Under the pieces are notes generated by a model. It did no database searches, was not told where the DNA came from, and saw nothing but the letters and a program-made list of their open reading frames with translations. Positions 9,599 through 20,314 of a DNA stretch of 64,000 nucleotides are shown in pieces. The number at the start of each line of letters is the position of its first letter. Within the stretch, counting starts at the first letter, position 1. The position numbers and the translations under genes are program-made. Source of the stretch: Caulifigura coniformis (lineage in GTDB: Bacteria; Planctomycetota; Planctomycetia; Planctomycetales; Planctomycetaceae); NCBI RefSeq assembly GCF_007745175.1, contig NZ_CP036271.1, forward strand, positions 3,608,314 through 3,672,313. Direction: 5' to 3'.

Positions 9599-9674
9599 CT
9601 CCCGTCCGCACCTGTTGGACGCCCGCGCGGACGCGCTCCGGCGGATCGAACTTAGGAACTTCGCGGCCCTCCGT

Positions 9675-11240
9675 TCAACCCGCCATCGCTCCACCCTGGC
9701 CAAGGTTCTGCATGTTGTGGTGGAACAGTGCCAGCAGCGACGTCGCAGCCGCGTCATAGGCCGCCGGATCTGCCCATGAGGCGCGCGGCCGCAGAACTTC
9801 CTCAGGTACGCCCGTGCACTTCGTGACCATCGCCAGGTCAAACACCGGCTCCACTTCCGTCGGAGCTTTGCGCAGCTCCCCCGAGTAGATCGCGTCCATG
9901 ATGGCCCGCGTGTAAGCGAGCCTGATCCGGCTGCCAACGCCCGGAGGTCCCCCGATCCAGCCTGTGTTCACCAGCCACACCTGCGCATCGTGTTGCTTCA
10001 GTTTCTGCGTCAGCAGTTCGGCGTACTTGTGCGGATGCCACACCAGGAACGGGCCGCCGAAGCAGGGCGAGAAGGTCGCTTCCGGACGCGAAACGCCCAC
10101 TTCCGTTCCCGCCACCTTCGCCGTGTACCCGCTGAGAAAGTGATACTCCGCCTGCTCCGGAGTCAGCCGGCTGACGGGCGGCAGCACCCCGAACGCATCG
10201 CACGTGAGGAACACCACGTCGCGCGGATGCCCCGCGACGCACGGAACCTTCGCGTTGTCGATGAACTCGATCGGATACGCGCCCCGCGTGTTCTCCGTGA
10301 TCGTCGTGTCCCCGAAGTCGACATGGTGATCGGCCTCGTCATAAACGACGTTCTCCAGCACCGCCCCGAACCGCAGCGCGTCGAAAATCTGCGGCTCCGC
10401 CTCCCGGGTCAGATAGACCGCTTTCGCGTAACACCCGCCTTCGACGTTGAACACGCCGTCGTCCGTCCAGCAATGTTCGTCGTCGCCGATCAAAAGGCGC
10501 TTGGGATCGGCCGACAGCGTCGTCTTGCCCGTCCCCGACAGACCGAACAGCAGGGCCGATGATCCCGTCTCCCGGTCGGCCGTCGCCGAGCAGTGCATCG
10601 ACAGGATCTCCGCCCCCGGCATCGCGTAGTTCATGTACGTGAACACCGCCTTCTTCATTTCTCCGGCATACTCGGTCCCCAGGATGACCACCTGCTTGCG
10701 CTCGAGGCTCAGGTCGACGCTCGTCCGCGACGTCATCCCCGTCGTGTAACGGTTGGCGGGAAAGCGACCCGCGTTGTAGATGACGAGATCTGGCTCGCCG
10801 AACGTCTCCAGCTGCGCCGCCGTCGGACGGATCAGCATGTTCTGCATGAATAACGCGTGGTACGGCCGCGCGCAGATCACGCGGATCTTGATCTGGTAAC
10901 GCGGGTCCCACCCCGCGTACCCGTCAACGCAGTAGAGACGCTCGCACGTGTTGAGATAGTCGATGGCCCGCTCACGATTGATCATGAACGTCGGCTCATC
11001 GAGCGGAAAATTCACCGGCCCCCACCACACGTGATCGGCCGACGGCGCCTTCTTGACCACCCGCTTGTCCTTCGGCGACCGCCCCGTCTTCTCTCCGGAA
11101 TACGCGATCAGCGCGCCCCGGTCGGAGATCGTCGTCCCCGGCTCATGTCGGATCGCTTCTTCGTACAGCCGCGAAGGGGGCAGATTCCGGTGACAGGCTT
11201 TGACCGTAATCTTGTGCGAATGCAGGTCGATCAGCGACAC
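9675..11240 (-). CDS. pckA: Phosphoenolpyruvate carboxykinase (ATP)
   Basis: Converts oxaloacetate and ATP to phosphoenolpyruvate, CO2 and ADP, the entry step of gluconeogenesis. The 521-aa protein matches the ATP-dependent family in length (about 530). Seen are RSPKDKR (54-60), an Arg-rich substrate region GRFPANRYTTGMTSRTS, the kinase-1 P-loop GLSGTGKT (233-240), the metal-binding IGDDEHCW (about 251-258) and a second Asp motif. The GTG at 11240 is supported by AAGGA 7 nt upstream. Upstream on the same strand is sufD, but a terminator at 11302-11329 separates them, so pckA probably has its own promoter in the 60 bp after it. Confidence 0.95.
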   Translation of the reverse strand: MSLIDLHSHKITVKACHRNLPPSRLYEEAIRHEPGTTISDRGALIAYSGEKTGRSPKDKRVVKKAPSADHVWWGPVNFPLDEPTFMINRERAIDYLNTCERLYCVDGYAGWDPRYQIKIRVICARPYHALFMQNMLIRPTAAQLETFGEPDLVIYNAGRFPANRYTTGMTSRTSVDLSLERKQVVILGTEYAGEMKKAVFTYMNYAMPGAEILSMHCSATADRETGSSALLFGLSGTGKTTLSADPKRLLIGDDEHCWTDDGVFNVEGGCYAKAVYLTREAEPQIFDALRFGAVLENVVYDEADHHVDFGDTTITENTRGAYPIEFIDNAKVPCVAGHPRDVVFLTCDAFGVLPPVSRLTPEQAEYHFLSGYTAKVAGTEVGVSRPEATFSPCFGGPFLVWHPHKYAELLTQKLKQHDAQVWLVNTGWIGGPPGVGSRIRLAYTRAIMDAIYSGELRKAPTEVEPVFDLAMVTKCTGVPEEVLRPRASWADPAAYDAAATSLLALFHHNMQNLGQGGAMAG

Positions 11241-11301
11241 GGCGGCGTCCTTGGCTGCCCCGGGACGTCGCGACGCGGCGAATCACTGGGGATCAAAAGG
11301 A

Positions 11302-11329
11302 AAGAGGCCGGTTATTCGACCGGCCTCTT
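11302..11329 (-). terminator. Rho-independent terminator after sufD
   Basis: An 11-bp perfect stem (AAGAGGCCGGT / ACCGGCCTCTT) with a 6-nt loop, 32 bp beyond the sufD stop. Read on the minus strand it is followed by a T-rich tract (TTTCCTTTT). This is the clearest intrinsic terminator in the window. Confidence 0.85.
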
Positions 11330-11361
11330 CCAGATCAGGCAACCGCAATGCCGCGATTTTC

Positions 11362-12696
11362 TCACACCCGCCCGATGCCGAGCTTCTTCTCCACCGCCTC
11401 GCGAAGCGTCTCCCGCACCAGCTCCACCGGAATCCGGTCGTAAACTCCCGCGAAGAACCCCTCGACAATCATGTGCATCGCTTCATATTCGCTCAGGCCA
11501 CGGCACATGCAGTAGAACAGCTGTTCGCGGTCCACGCGGCCCGCCGTCGCCCCGTGCGTGCACCGCACGTCGTCCGCCTCGATTTCCAGGCCAGGAATCG
11601 AATCGGCCCGGGCGTCGGCGCTCATCAGCAGCGCGTCGTTCCGCTGGTAACCGTCCGTCTTCTGGGCGTCTTTCTCGACCTTGATCATCCCCCGCCAGAT
11701 CACGCGGGCCGTGTCGCGAAGGACGTCCTTGTACAACAGGTCCGATTGCGTGTTCGGAGCGTTGTGTGACTGCTCGGTGTAGAACGACAGAAGTTGTTTC
11801 TCGGTGGCGAAAATGACGCCGTTCACCTGGGCATGGGCGCCCTGGCCGTCGAGATGAACATGCTGGTGAACGTGCGACATCCGCGAGCCGAGCCCGGCCA
11901 CCGTCCACTGCAGCATCCCGTCTTTGCCGACACGGCCAACCTGGTGGGCGAAGTGACGCGTGCGCGTGTTCCAGTTCTGCAGCTGCACGTAACGCAGCCG
12001 GGCGCCTGCACCGACCAGCAGTTCGACTGCCCCGACGTGCATGCCGTCGGTGTTCTCTTCCGTCGAGGCCGTCTCTTCCAGCAGCGTCGCCGACGCTCCG
12101 TCTTCCAGGATCACGAGCGTGTGCGTGAATTCCGCGCCGTTCGCAGTGTTCTGGTTGATCAGGCTGTACAGCGGAACCTTGATCTCAACATTCCGTGGGA
12201 CGTACAGCACCGTTCCACCGGTCCAGTACGCCGCATGCCAGGCGGAAAACCGGTCCTGGTCGGCCTTCACCCCCGTCGTCATGAAATGCGGCTCGAGCTT
12301 CTCGCGGTGGGTCACCAGCAGCTCGGCAAGGTCGCCGAACAGCACCCCTTTCGCCGCGAGCGCCGGATCCAGCGTCGACTGCGTGCACCGTCCATCGACA
12401 TGCACGATCGCCCCGCCGAATTCCGCACGGTCCTGCATCAGCGTCGCCACGGCCGCAGGCTTCGCCGCGTCCCCCTTCACCGGCGGCAGGTACTGATCCG
12501 GCTTGAACGTCCGCAGATCGACCCGCTTGTATTCCTCGGGATTGAGCGGCGTCTGAAGCAACTCGCGATAGGTCTCGAACGCCGCGCGGCGCTTGTCACT
12601 GAGGAACGCCGGCTCGTTGCGGCCGGAGACCCAGCGGTCAAAGGCCTCCGCCGAATAGGGTGAATTGGACGATTTGGCGGTCACAGCGGACGACAT
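11362..12696 (-). CDS. sufD: Fe-S cluster assembly protein SufD
   Basis: Component of the SufBCD scaffold that builds iron-sulfur clusters in the cytoplasm. The 444-aa product has the SufB/SufD right-handed beta-helix core. C-terminal family motifs are visible, including VNGVIFATEKQLLSFYTEQSHNAP-type sequence around 300-330, the segment GMIKVEKDAQKTDGYQRNDALL, and CTHGATAGRVD near 400. The last part (FYCMCRGLSEYEA) is the conserved helix. The start at 12696 (MSSAVTAKSS) is preferred over an in-frame upstream codon at 12759 because the extra segment overlaps an inverted repeat and matches nothing in the family. SufB, SufC and SufS are not in this window, so sufD stands apart from its usual partners. 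Confidence 0.9.
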   Translation of the reverse strand: MSSAVTAKSSNSPYSAEAFDRWVSGRNEPAFLSDKRRAAFETYRELLQTPLNPEEYKRVDLRTFKPDQYLPPVKGDAAKPAAVATLMQDRAEFGGAIVHVDGRCTQSTLDPALAAKGVLFGDLAELLVTHREKLEPHFMTTGVKADQDRFSAWHAAYWTGGTVLYVPRNVEIKVPLYSLINQNTANGAEFTHTLVILEDGASATLLEETASTEENTDGMHVGAVELLVGAGARLRYVQLQNWNTRTRHFAHQVGRVGKDGMLQWTVAGLGSRMSHVHQHVHLDGQGAHAQVNGVIFATEKQLLSFYTEQSHNAPNTQSDLLYKDVLRDTARVIWRGMIKVEKDAQKTDGYQRNDALLMSADARADSIPGLEIEADDVRCTHGATAGRVDREQLFYCMCRGLSEYEAMHMIVEGFFAGVYDRIPVELVRETLREAVEKKLGIGRV

Positions 12697-12728
12697 GGGA
12701 GACTCGAAAAACGCGATGCAATGGCTGA

Positions 12729-12759
12729 TTGTTGGCACTTCGGACTGAAATGCCAACAA
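12729..12759. promoter_or_regulatory. 9-bp inverted repeat upstream of sufD (candidate operator)
   Basis: TTGTTGGCA (12729-12737) and TGCCAACAA (12751-12759) are exact reverse complements separated by 13 nt, 33-63 nt before the sufD start. The arrangement looks like a dimer-binding operator. The CAAC/GTTG core resembles the half-site reported for cyanobacterial SufR, but spacing differs and no regulator gene is near, so the link is only suggestive. Confidence 0.4.
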
Positions 12760-12771
12760 CGCGAACGAAAG

Positions 12772-12789
12772 CCGGCCTCGACAGGCCGG
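12772..12789 (-). terminator. Probable terminator after lysS
   Basis: A 7-bp perfect GC stem (CCGGCCT / AGGCCGG, 4-nt loop) starts directly after the lysS stop codon. On the minus strand it is followed by CTTTCGTTC, a weak T tract. It would separate lysS from sufD. Confidence 0.55.
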
Positions 12790-14490
12790 TTAAGCCTTCT
12801 TGGAACTCACCCGCCACGCCCACGTCACGTGGTGCGGCGTACTGCAGTTGGGGCAGGGGGGCAGGATCGCTCCTTCGGTCAGCTGGAACAAGTGCCCGCA
12901 CTCGACGCACTCGTATGTTCCCGCAGGCGCCGGAGCTTCCTGCTTCTTCGCCGCCGCTTTCGCCGGCGGAGCAGGGGCCTTCTCGGGCTTGAGCAGCGGA
13001 AACGCAATCACATCCCGGATGCTCCGCGTGTTCGTCAGCAGCATCACCAGTCGGTCGATGCCGATCCCCAGCCCCCCCGCAGGCGGCATCCCCACCTTCA
13101 GGGCCTTGATGAAATCGACGTCCATCTTGGCCATCGATTCTTCCGCGTCCTGCCCCGCCAGTTGTGTCGTGAACAGTTCTTCCTGCAGCCGCGGATCGTT
13201 CAGCTCCGTATACGCGTTCGCCAGCTCCATCCCGTGGATGTACAGCTCGAACCGCTCGGCCACGCGCGGCTCGCTGGCCTTCCGCTTCGTCAGCGGGCAG
13301 ATCGACGCCGGATAGTCGATCAGGAACACCGGCCCGACCAGTTTGTCTTCGCAGATCGCCTCGAACACCTCGCTGATCAGCACGTCATCATGCTTGCCCG
13401 TCGGATCGATCCCGATCTTCTGCGCCGCCGCGACGACCGCCGACTGGTCGCGCATGTCGCAGCCCACGTGCTCGCGGAATGCGTCCTCGTACCGGATGCG
13501 CTGCCACGGCGGCGTGAGGTCGATCGTCGTGTCACCCCACGGGAAGACCAGCCGGCCGTCAACTTCGGCCGCCGCGATCACCCCTTCCGCGGCAGGCTTC
13601 GCGTTCGCGATCACCACCCTCGCCGCGTTCACGACGATCGCCTCCGTGAGGTCCATCATCGTTTCGTAGTTGCCGAACGCCTGGTACGCCTCCAGCATCG
13701 TGAACTCGGGATTGTGCGTCGCGTCGATTCCCTCGTTGCGGAACACGCGGCTCATTTCATACACGCGCTCGATCCCACCCACCATCAGCCGCTTCAGGTG
13801 CAGCTCGAGGGCGATCCGCAGGAACAGCGGAATGTCGAGGGCGTTGTGATGCGTAATGAACGGCCGCGCCGCGGCGCCGCCAGCGATCGCATGCAGAACC
13901 GGCGTGTCGATCTCGTGGAAGCTTCGCTCCCGCAGCGTGTCGCGGATCGATTGCACGATCCGGCTGCGAAGCAGCAGCCGATCGACCACCCCTTCTGTGT
14001 AAATCAGGTCGACTTCACGGTGCCGGAGCAGCAGCTCGATGTCCTTCGCCCCGTGAAACTTCTCCGGCGGCTGCGCCAGCGACTTCGTCAGGACGCAGAT
14101 CGACTCGACGAAGATCGTCACTTCCCCCGAGTTCGTCAGCCGCAGCTTCCCGTCGACACCGACGATGTCCCCCAGGTCGAGGGCCCGGATCAGTTCCCAC
14201 TGCGGCTCGCTGAGATCCGCCTTCGACATCATCAGCTGGATGCGGCCGGTCGTGTCCTGAATGTGGACGAACTGCAGCTTCCCCGTCTTCGGCCAGCGAA
14301 TGATGCGCCCCGCCACGCGGACCATCTCGCCAATCACGCCGACTTCCGTGGGGGCCTTCGCGCGCGCTTCGCCGATCGGCAGGTGGTTGTCGAAACGCTG
14401 GCCGTAAGGATCGTGGCCGAGTTCGACAATGCGGTTCAGTTTTTCAAGGCGGGCCGCTTCGAGGCGGTCGACGCCGGCGGGGGCAGTCAT
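12790..14490 (-). CDS. lysS: Lysyl-tRNA synthetase (class II) with C-terminal zinc ribbon
   Basis: Charges tRNA-Lys with lysine. At 566 aa it is about 60 residues longer than E. coli LysS. An N-terminal OB-fold anticodon-binding domain (about 50-150; VAGRIIRWPKTGKLQFVHIQ) precedes the class II catalytic core. Motif 2 is RVFRNEGIDATHNPEF and motif 3 is GLGIGIDRLVMLL, both canonical for LysRS. After the normal end (about 500) an Ala/Pro/Lys linker leads to a zinc ribbon with C528-x2-C531 and C546-x2-C549. That ribbon is unusual for LysRS; its role could be RNA binding or protein contact. The gene is in frame throughout, so this is not an assembly artefact at a stop codon. Confidence 0.95.
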   Translation of the reverse strand: MTAPAGVDRLEAARLEKLNRIVELGHDPYGQRFDNHLPIGEARAKAPTEVGVIGEMVRVAGRIIRWPKTGKLQFVHIQDTTGRIQLMMSKADLSEPQWELIRALDLGDIVGVDGKLRLTNSGEVTIFVESICVLTKSLAQPPEKFHGAKDIELLLRHREVDLIYTEGVVDRLLLRSRIVQSIRDTLRERSFHEIDTPVLHAIAGGAAARPFITHHNALDIPLFLRIALELHLKRLMVGGIERVYEMSRVFRNEGIDATHNPEFTMLEAYQAFGNYETMMDLTEAIVVNAARVVIANAKPAAEGVIAAAEVDGRLVFPWGDTTIDLTPPWQRIRYEDAFREHVGCDMRDQSAVVAAAQKIGIDPTGKHDDVLISEVFEAICEDKLVGPVFLIDYPASICPLTKRKASEPRVAERFELYIHGMELANAYTELNDPRLQEELFTTQLAGQDAEESMAKMDVDFIKALKVGMPPAGGLGIGIDRLVMLLTNTRSIRDVIAFPLLKPEKAPAPPAKAAAKKQEAPAPAGTYECVECGHLFQLTEGAILPPCPNCSTPHHVTWAWRVSSKKA

Positions 14491-14696
14491 GGGCGCAGAA
14501 AATAGGTCGCAATCGGATTTCGGAAGCGCGCCAGTCTGTGGGTTGCGGCACGGGATCGCAACCGACCGGCCGTCCGTTCAAAGTTCTCTCGCCATCAGGA
14601 CTTCTGCTCGGGCCGCTTTCCCGCTTTTGGTGAAGCGCCTACTTTCTGTCGCCTGCCGACGACTTCCAGAGTTGTGGATCGACAAACAACCTTGCC

Positions 14697-15626
14697 ATGC
14701 GGATTCCGACATTACTGACTCTGGCCGGGTTCGCGGCCCTGCTGACCGTGGAAACCCCGGCCATCGCCCAGGCGCCCGACGTCCCGAAGCCGACTCTCGC
14801 CAACGTCCCGTATGGAACGCATTCGCGCCAGGTGCTCGACTTTTACCGGGCCCCGCACGAATCGAGCACCCCGGTCCTCTTCTTCGTGCACGGCGGAGGC
14901 TGGATGTCCGGCGACAAGGCCAATCCCGACTTCCTCGCAAAATGCCTCGACCGCGGAATCTCCGTCGTCTCGATCAACTATCGCCTCATCCCCGATGCAA
15001 TCGCGGCGAAGGTCGATCCGCCGGTCAAAGCCTGCCTCGAAGACGCCGCCCGGGCCCTGCAGTTCGTCCGCAGCAAATCGGCCGAGTGGAAGATCGACAA
15101 ACAACGCATCGCCGGCTGCGGAGGATCGGCCGGTGGTTTCACTGCCTTGTGGCTCGCCTTCCACGACGAAATGGCTAACCCGAAGAGCGCCGACCCGGTC
15201 GCCCGCGAATCGACCCGATTGAGTGGTGTGCTCGCATTCGTCCCGCAGACGACGCTTGACCCGAAGCTCATGTCATCGTGGATTCCCAACAACGACTACG
15301 GCCACCATGCCTTCGCCCTCGGAAGCATGAAGGAGTTCCACGAGAAACGGGATTCACTGCTGCCGCAGATCCGGGAATTCTCCCCCTTCGATCTGGCGAG
15401 TTCCGATGACCCGCCTGTCCTTTTGTTCTACGACAACGCTCCCAATCTGGGCGTTGACTACAAAGACCCGCCGCATTCGGCCAACTTCGGCGCAGGGTTG
15501 GGCCAGAAGCTCGAAGCCGTCGGCATCGAGCACGAGCTCAACTACAACAACGACTACGGCCGCATGAAATGGCCCGATCTCTTCGGCTTCCTCGCCGAAA
15601 AGCTCAAAGCCGCTCCCCCCAGGTAG
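14697..15626 (+). CDS. Secreted alpha/beta-hydrolase (esterase/lipase-like)
   Basis: A 309-aa alpha/beta-hydrolase with a Sec signal peptide (1-25, ending AIAQA). The oxyanion-hole motif is H65-G-G-G-W, as in hormone-sensitive-lipase and feruloyl-esterase-like families. The nucleophile elbow is GCGGSAGGF with Ser144. Candidate acid and His residues lie in the C-terminal third, but I cannot place them with confidence. The protein is likely exported and may cleave carboxyl esters, for instance acetyl groups on polysaccharides. It is divergently transcribed from lysS and converges on the CvpA-like gene. Confidence 0.8.
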   Translation: MRIPTLLTLAGFAALLTVETPAIAQAPDVPKPTLANVPYGTHSRQVLDFYRAPHESSTPVLFFVHGGGWMSGDKANPDFLAKCLDRGISVVSINYRLIPDAIAAKVDPPVKACLEDAARALQFVRSKSAEWKIDKQRIAGCGGSAGGFTALWLAFHDEMANPKSADPVARESTRLSGVLAFVPQTTLDPKLMSSWIPNNDYGHHAFALGSMKEFHEKRDSLLPQIREFSPFDLASSDDPPVLLFYDNAPNLGVDYKDPPHSANFGAGLGQKLEAVGIEHELNYNNDYGRMKWPDLFGFLAEKLKAAPPR

Positions 15627-15792
15627 GGCCTCATCCAATCTCACGGAGGACGAAGTTCTGTCACCGGGCAGAAAGTGACCGTGAGTGAGCGGATGGCACT
15701 GGCCGCCGGTCGGATGAACCGTAGACAGCCCAAGGATGCAGATTGAAGGTCCTTGGAGGCCGCAGCCGGGAACACAGTGCCGAGCGACGTCG

Positions 15793-15825
15793 GGCCGGCT
15801 CCGCCGGCCACGCCCTTCGGCGTGG
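15793..15825. terminator. Two consecutive hairpins between convergent genes
   Basis: GGCCGGC-TCC-GCCGGCC (15793-15809) and CCACGCC-CTTC-GGCGTGG (15808-15825) are perfect 7-bp stems that adjoin and share two bases. They sit just before the stop of the CvpA-like gene and 170 bp after the esterase stop. No T-run follows, so bidirectional termination is an inference from position. Confidence 0.45.
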
Positions 15826-15833
15826 GCCACCGC

Positions 15834-17291
15834 CTACCGAAGCTGCGCTCCGTTGTTCGCCCCCGACGAGAGCCGTTCACGCAGCGTCGGGTCGAGATTC
15901 TCGATCCGGACGCCGTAGCGCTGCATCTGCAGGAGAATCCGCTGTTCGACCGGCGTATCGATGTCCGTCGTCCGATCGGGATCGTTGTTCACATCCCGGG
16001 TCAGGTCCGCTTTCCAGTCTTTCAGGACCTGTACCGCCACGACATCCGGTACGCCCGCCATCAGGCCTCGCAGCTCCGATTGCAGCCGGGCCTGGATCTG
16101 CGGGAAAGTCGAACGCAGCTGCGACACCTCGGCCAGCAGCTTCTCCCGTTCGCCGGTGGCCTGGGTGGCCGCCGCGGTCGGCGCGACGGTCGCCCCCGTC
16201 GAACCCGATCCCATCCAGCTCGACAGTAATCCCGGCAGCGCGCCCGCTGTCGAGCGGATCAGCTGCTCTTCCAGCTTCGGAAGGTCCTCCGAACGGGTGT
16301 TCTTCAGCGAATCGAGAATCTGCTGCTGCAGCCGCTGGCGCGTTGCGGGATCCATATTCTCCAGCGTTTCGGCCAGCGACTGGCGGGCCTGCGTCCGCAG
16401 CGTGCCGCGAACCTGGTTCCAGAAATCGGTCGAGTCGACCGTCCCTGGCGACGGCGCGGGCGTCTGGTAGGCAGGCACCGGCTGCTGATACGGCTGGGGC
16501 TGATATTGCTGCGGCTGGTACTGCTGAGTGGGGTAGGGCTGTGCCGGCGTCCGTGCCCCCAGAGGAATCGAGCTCACGCCGGAATTCGCCGGCTGCGACG
16601 CGATCGTCTGCGTGCTTGGCTGCGGCTGAGTGCCCCAGGGATCGGACGGGGCGGAATATTGCGGAGGCGTCGACGTCGTCGGCAGGAACGGATTGCTGAA
16701 CTTGTCGTCGACGGCCTTCGCCGCGTCGCGGATCGCATCGGCGAGGCCGACGTTCGGATCGACGACGTGATCGTGATCCATCGGTCCAACGCCCGGGATA
16801 TTGTCGAGCGAGTGGATATAGCGGTTTAGGGCATCATGCAGCTTTTCAGGCATGATGGGATGGATCTTTCGCATGGTGATCGCGGCGTAGTAACCCGATT
16901 TCGAGTTCGCAATGAGGTTGTGCGTCGCGTCGAGCGTGGCGAGAAAGAACGTCGCGACGAGGCAGACGACGATGCCTTTCGCGAGGCCGAAGATGGCTCC
17001 CAGGTGGGAGTTGTATTCCTTGAGACCCGCTCCTTCGATCCCCTTGGTCAGCATGCGGGCTGCTCCGAAGGCGACGAACGAGCACACCAGGTAGGCCCCG
17101 AACATCGTCACCCATTCATTGAGCGGCGGCTGGAGCGAGATATGTGGTCCGAGAATCCCGGAAAAGGTCTCGGCGAACATCAGACACAGAATGATGCCCG
17201 CGATGGTGGCGAGCTGCCAGATGAGCCCGCGAGAAGCGCCGCGTGCCATGCAGAACACCAGCACGCCCAGCACTGCGATGTCGTACCACAT
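15834..17291 (-). CDS. CvpA-family membrane protein with Gln/Pro-rich tail
   Basis: A 485-aa protein. Residues 1-150 hold four hydrophobic segments and match the colicin V production (CvpA) family: MWYDIAVLGVLVFCMARGASRGLIWQ start, then GAIFGLAKGIVVCLVATFF. The rest is soluble. It includes a low-complexity stretch (about 225-290) rich in Gln, Pro and Tyr with repeated QYQP units, then a charged helical region that mentions no known fold. CvpA proteins affect cell envelope and division-related traits, but their biochemical role is unclear. The long tail is typical of planctomycete versions only by my recollection. Transcribed divergently from the PSCyt1 gene. Confidence 0.78.
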   Translation of the reverse strand: MWYDIAVLGVLVFCMARGASRGLIWQLATIAGIILCLMFAETFSGILGPHISLQPPLNEWVTMFGAYLVCSFVAFGAARMLTKGIEGAGLKEYNSHLGAIFGLAKGIVVCLVATFFLATLDATHNLIANSKSGYYAAITMRKIHPIMPEKLHDALNRYIHSLDNIPGVGPMDHDHVVDPNVGLADAIRDAAKAVDDKFSNPFLPTTSTPPQYSAPSDPWGTQPQPSTQTIASQPANSGVSSIPLGARTPAQPYPTQQYQPQQYQPQPYQQPVPAYQTPAPSPGTVDSTDFWNQVRGTLRTQARQSLAETLENMDPATRQRLQQQILDSLKNTRSEDLPKLEEQLIRSTAGALPGLLSSWMGSGSTGATVAPTAAATQATGEREKLLAEVSQLRSTFPQIQARLQSELRGLMAGVPDVVAVQVLKDWKADLTRDVNNDPDRTTDIDTPVEQRILLQMQRYGVRIENLDPTLRERLSSGANNGAQLR

Positions 17292-17553
17292 CCCTGTGAT
17301 CCCCGAAGAAAACGTCCCTGTTTCGAGCCGCGTGTTTTACCGCTGGAAGTCAAAATGGGTAAAGACCGGTTGCAGCCCGGCCATCGGGGGCCCTCTTGGA
17401 CCTTTTCATGGCAGCGCCAACCTGCCCATTCCTTCTCTTCATTTCCCTTCTGTTCCCTCTCTTTTCCACGTTCCCATACTTCCGGGCGCGAATAGGTGAG
17501 CGCCCCGGAAACAGGTATGATGCCCGTTCACGAGCGCTCCGGGGGGAACTGCG

Positions 17554-20244
<2,691 letters not shown>

Positions 20245-20260
20245 TGGTCGTCGTTGACGC

Positions 20261-20290
20261 TGCCGGCGTCGACGAATGCCAACGCCGGCA
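20261..20290. repeat. 9-bp inverted repeat in the DUF1553-DUF1501 spacer
   Basis: TGCCGGCGT (20261-20269) and ACGCCGGCA (20282-20290) pair perfectly across a 12-nt loop in the 70-bp gap between the two + strand genes. There is no T-run, so it may set mRNA stability between cistrons rather than terminate. Confidence 0.45.
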
Positions 20291-20314
20291 CCATGGAGCC
20301 TGAACGGGTGCGAA

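Noticed and set aside
12721-14505. A 594-codon open frame on the + strand antisense to lysS
   Set aside because: It mirrors GC-rich codons of lysS, is full of Arg/His/Asp and has no domain features.
17516-17521. TATGAT as the -10 of the PSCyt1 gene
   Set aside because: No acceptable -35 hexamer at 16-18 bp upstream.
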